From an uncultured Solirubrobacterales bacterium (GTDB lineage Bacteria > Actinomycetota > Thermoleophilia > Solirubrobacterales > Solirubrobacteraceae), in NCBI GenBank assembly GCA_903830015.1, contig CAIKSH010000201.1, positions 1 through 7,786 of the forward strand: a stretch of DNA of 7,786 nucleotides. The letters are read 5' to 3'. A program made the position numbers and the translations under genes. The notes below the pieces were generated by a model. It was not told the origin of the DNA and searched no databases. It was given only the letters and a program-made list of their open reading frames with translations. Positions 7,012 through 7,786 of this stretch are shown here, piece after piece (position 1 is the first letter of the stretch; each line of letters opens with the position of its first letter).

Positions 7012-7786
7012 GTGATCCATCTCTCGATAATGCTCTGGCTCCCGTCCGCGGCGGGCGTCGTGGCGCTCCTGGTGCCGGGCCGCGCGGCGCGCTGGGTATG
7101 GCTGGCCGGCACCCTGATGGTGCTCGCCTACGCGGTGGTCCTCCTGGCCGACTACGACCGCGTCGCCGGCGGCCTGCAGTACGTGACCGACGAGGTCTGG
7201 ATCGCCTCGCTCGGGATCCACTACGCGCTGGCCATCAGCGGCCTCAACCTGGTCCTGCTGGCCACCACCTCGCTGGCCTTCACGATCGCCGCGGCGTGGT
7301 ACGTGTGGGACGACAGCGTCGAGCGTCCCGGGCTGCTCGCGCTGCTGATGGGGCTGGCCCAGACCGCGGTGATGGGCGCGTTCATGGCCCAGGACCTCGC
7401 CCTCTTCGTGGTCTTCTTCGACCTGATGCTGGTCCCGTTCTACTTCCTCATGGTGATCTGGGGCGGGCCCGACCGGCGCCAGGCGGTGCTCAAGCTCTTC
7501 ATCTACACGCTGGTCGGCTCGCTGCTGATGCTGGTCGGGGCGATCGTCACCGGCGTGCTGGCCGCCGACGGGGGCGCGCCGAGCTTCCTGCTCAGCGACC
7601 TGGCCGACAACCCGGTGGCCGCCGGCGCGCAGGCGTGGATCTTCCTCCTCTTCGCGCTGGCCTTCCTGATCAAGATGCCGGTCTTCCCGTTCCACGGCTG
7701 GATGCCCGACGGGTACCGCCAGATGCCGATCGGCGTCCTGGCCGTCTTCACGGCGATCCTCTCCAAGGTCGCCGCCTACGGCTTCC
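7012..7786 (+). CDS. nuoM: NADH-quinone oxidoreductase subunit M (ND4 homologue, antiporter-like), 3'-truncated
   Basis: 258 codons are visible before the window ends, about half of a usual NuoM of about 500 residues. Two adjacent in-frame GTG codons, 7009 and 7012, could both start it; no ATG fits before 7030, which would trim part of the first helix. Numbering here is from 7012. The family block DLALFVVFFDLMLVPFYFLMVIWGG (128-152) is helix 5, with Asp137 where E. coli has Glu144. FLIKMPVFPFHGWMPDG (218-234) carries the helix-7 Lys221. AILSKVAAYGF (248-258) carries the helix-8 Lys252. After the HGWMPD motif the sequence reads GYRQMP rather than the usual AHxxAP. No strong Shine-Dalgarno is seen. 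The start is 1-4 bases after the nuoL stop, so coupling is likely. NuoN was considered but the helix-5 and HGWMPD blocks fit NuoM better. Confidence 0.93.
   Translation, partial: MIHLSIMLWLPSAAGVVALLVPGRAARWVWLAGTLMVLAYAVVLLADYDRVAGGLQYVTDEVWIASLGIHYALAISGLNLVLLATTSLAFTIAAAWYVWDDSVERPGLLALLMGLAQTAVMGAFMAQDLALFVVFFDLMLVPFYFLMVIWGGPDRRQAVLKLFIYTLVGSLLMLVGAIVTGVLAADGGAPSFLLSDLADNPVAAGAQAWIFLLFALAFLIKMPVFPFHGWMPDGYRQMPIGVLAVFTAILSKVAAYGF

Noticed and set aside
4944..7112. Very long minus-strand open frame (722 codons) opposite nuoL
   Set aside because: Its translation is an unbroken run of Asp, Glu, His, Arg, Gly and Gln with no recognisable domain. This is the usual shadow of a high-GC membrane-protein gene with G/C third positions. 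The plus strand encodes a full-length NuoL.
6826..7695. Minus-strand open frame opposite the nuoL end and nuoM
   Set aside because: It has the same charged, repetitive composition and lies opposite conserved NuoL/NuoM sequence. No start signal or domain supports it.
4995..7786. nuoL/nuoM as Mrp-type Na+/H+ antiporter or hydrogenase membrane subunits
   Set aside because: They are homologous folds, but the continuous nuoG-H-I-J-K context and the overlapping gene junctions place them in complex I.

Overview
The window is one uninterrupted, plus-strand stretch of a nuo operon, which encodes respiratory complex I (proton-pumping NADH:quinone oxidoreductase). The order is nuoG (5' end cut off), nuoH, nuoI, nuoJ, nuoK, nuoL, nuoM (3' end cut off). 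This is the canonical bacterial order. By inference nuoF lies just upstream and nuoN just downstream. The DNA is very GC-rich by eye, with strong G/C bias at third codon positions. That bias, GTG start use and the overall protein character suggest a high-GC actinobacterium, perhaps of the Thermoleophilia/Solirubrobacterales type. The lineage is an inference from general resemblance, not from a search.

Layout: nuoG fills 1-2457 and encodes the iron-sulfur and degenerate molybdopterin-fold subunit of the peripheral arm. nuoH (2454-3482) is the quinone-site membrane subunit. nuoI (3487-4023) carries two 4Fe-4S clusters that pass electrons towards the quinone site. nuoJ (4028-4699) and nuoK (4699-4998) are small membrane subunits that link the quinone site to the pumps. 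nuoL (4995-7007) and nuoM (about 7012 to the window end) are antiporter-like proton-pumping subunits. Adjacent genes overlap by 1-4 bases or are separated by at most 4, so no gap holds a promoter or terminator. The genes are evidently co-transcribed and probably translationally coupled.

Electrons enter from NADH through NuoE/F (outside the window), cross the NuoG and NuoI clusters and reduce quinone at the NuoH/NuoB/NuoD interface. The energy released drives proton movement through NuoH/J/K and the antiporter-like subunits L, M and N.

There is no mobile element, RNA gene, CRISPR array or new gene system here. What merits a second look is in the proton-pumping residues. NuoL has Ala where the transmembrane helix 5 glutamate normally stands. 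NuoM has Asp at the matching position. NuoH has Asp as the middle acid of its E-x-E-x-E loop motif. NuoK keeps both of its glutamates. NuoL also carries a His/Glu/Pro-rich hydrophilic insert, and NuoJ has a long soluble tail.
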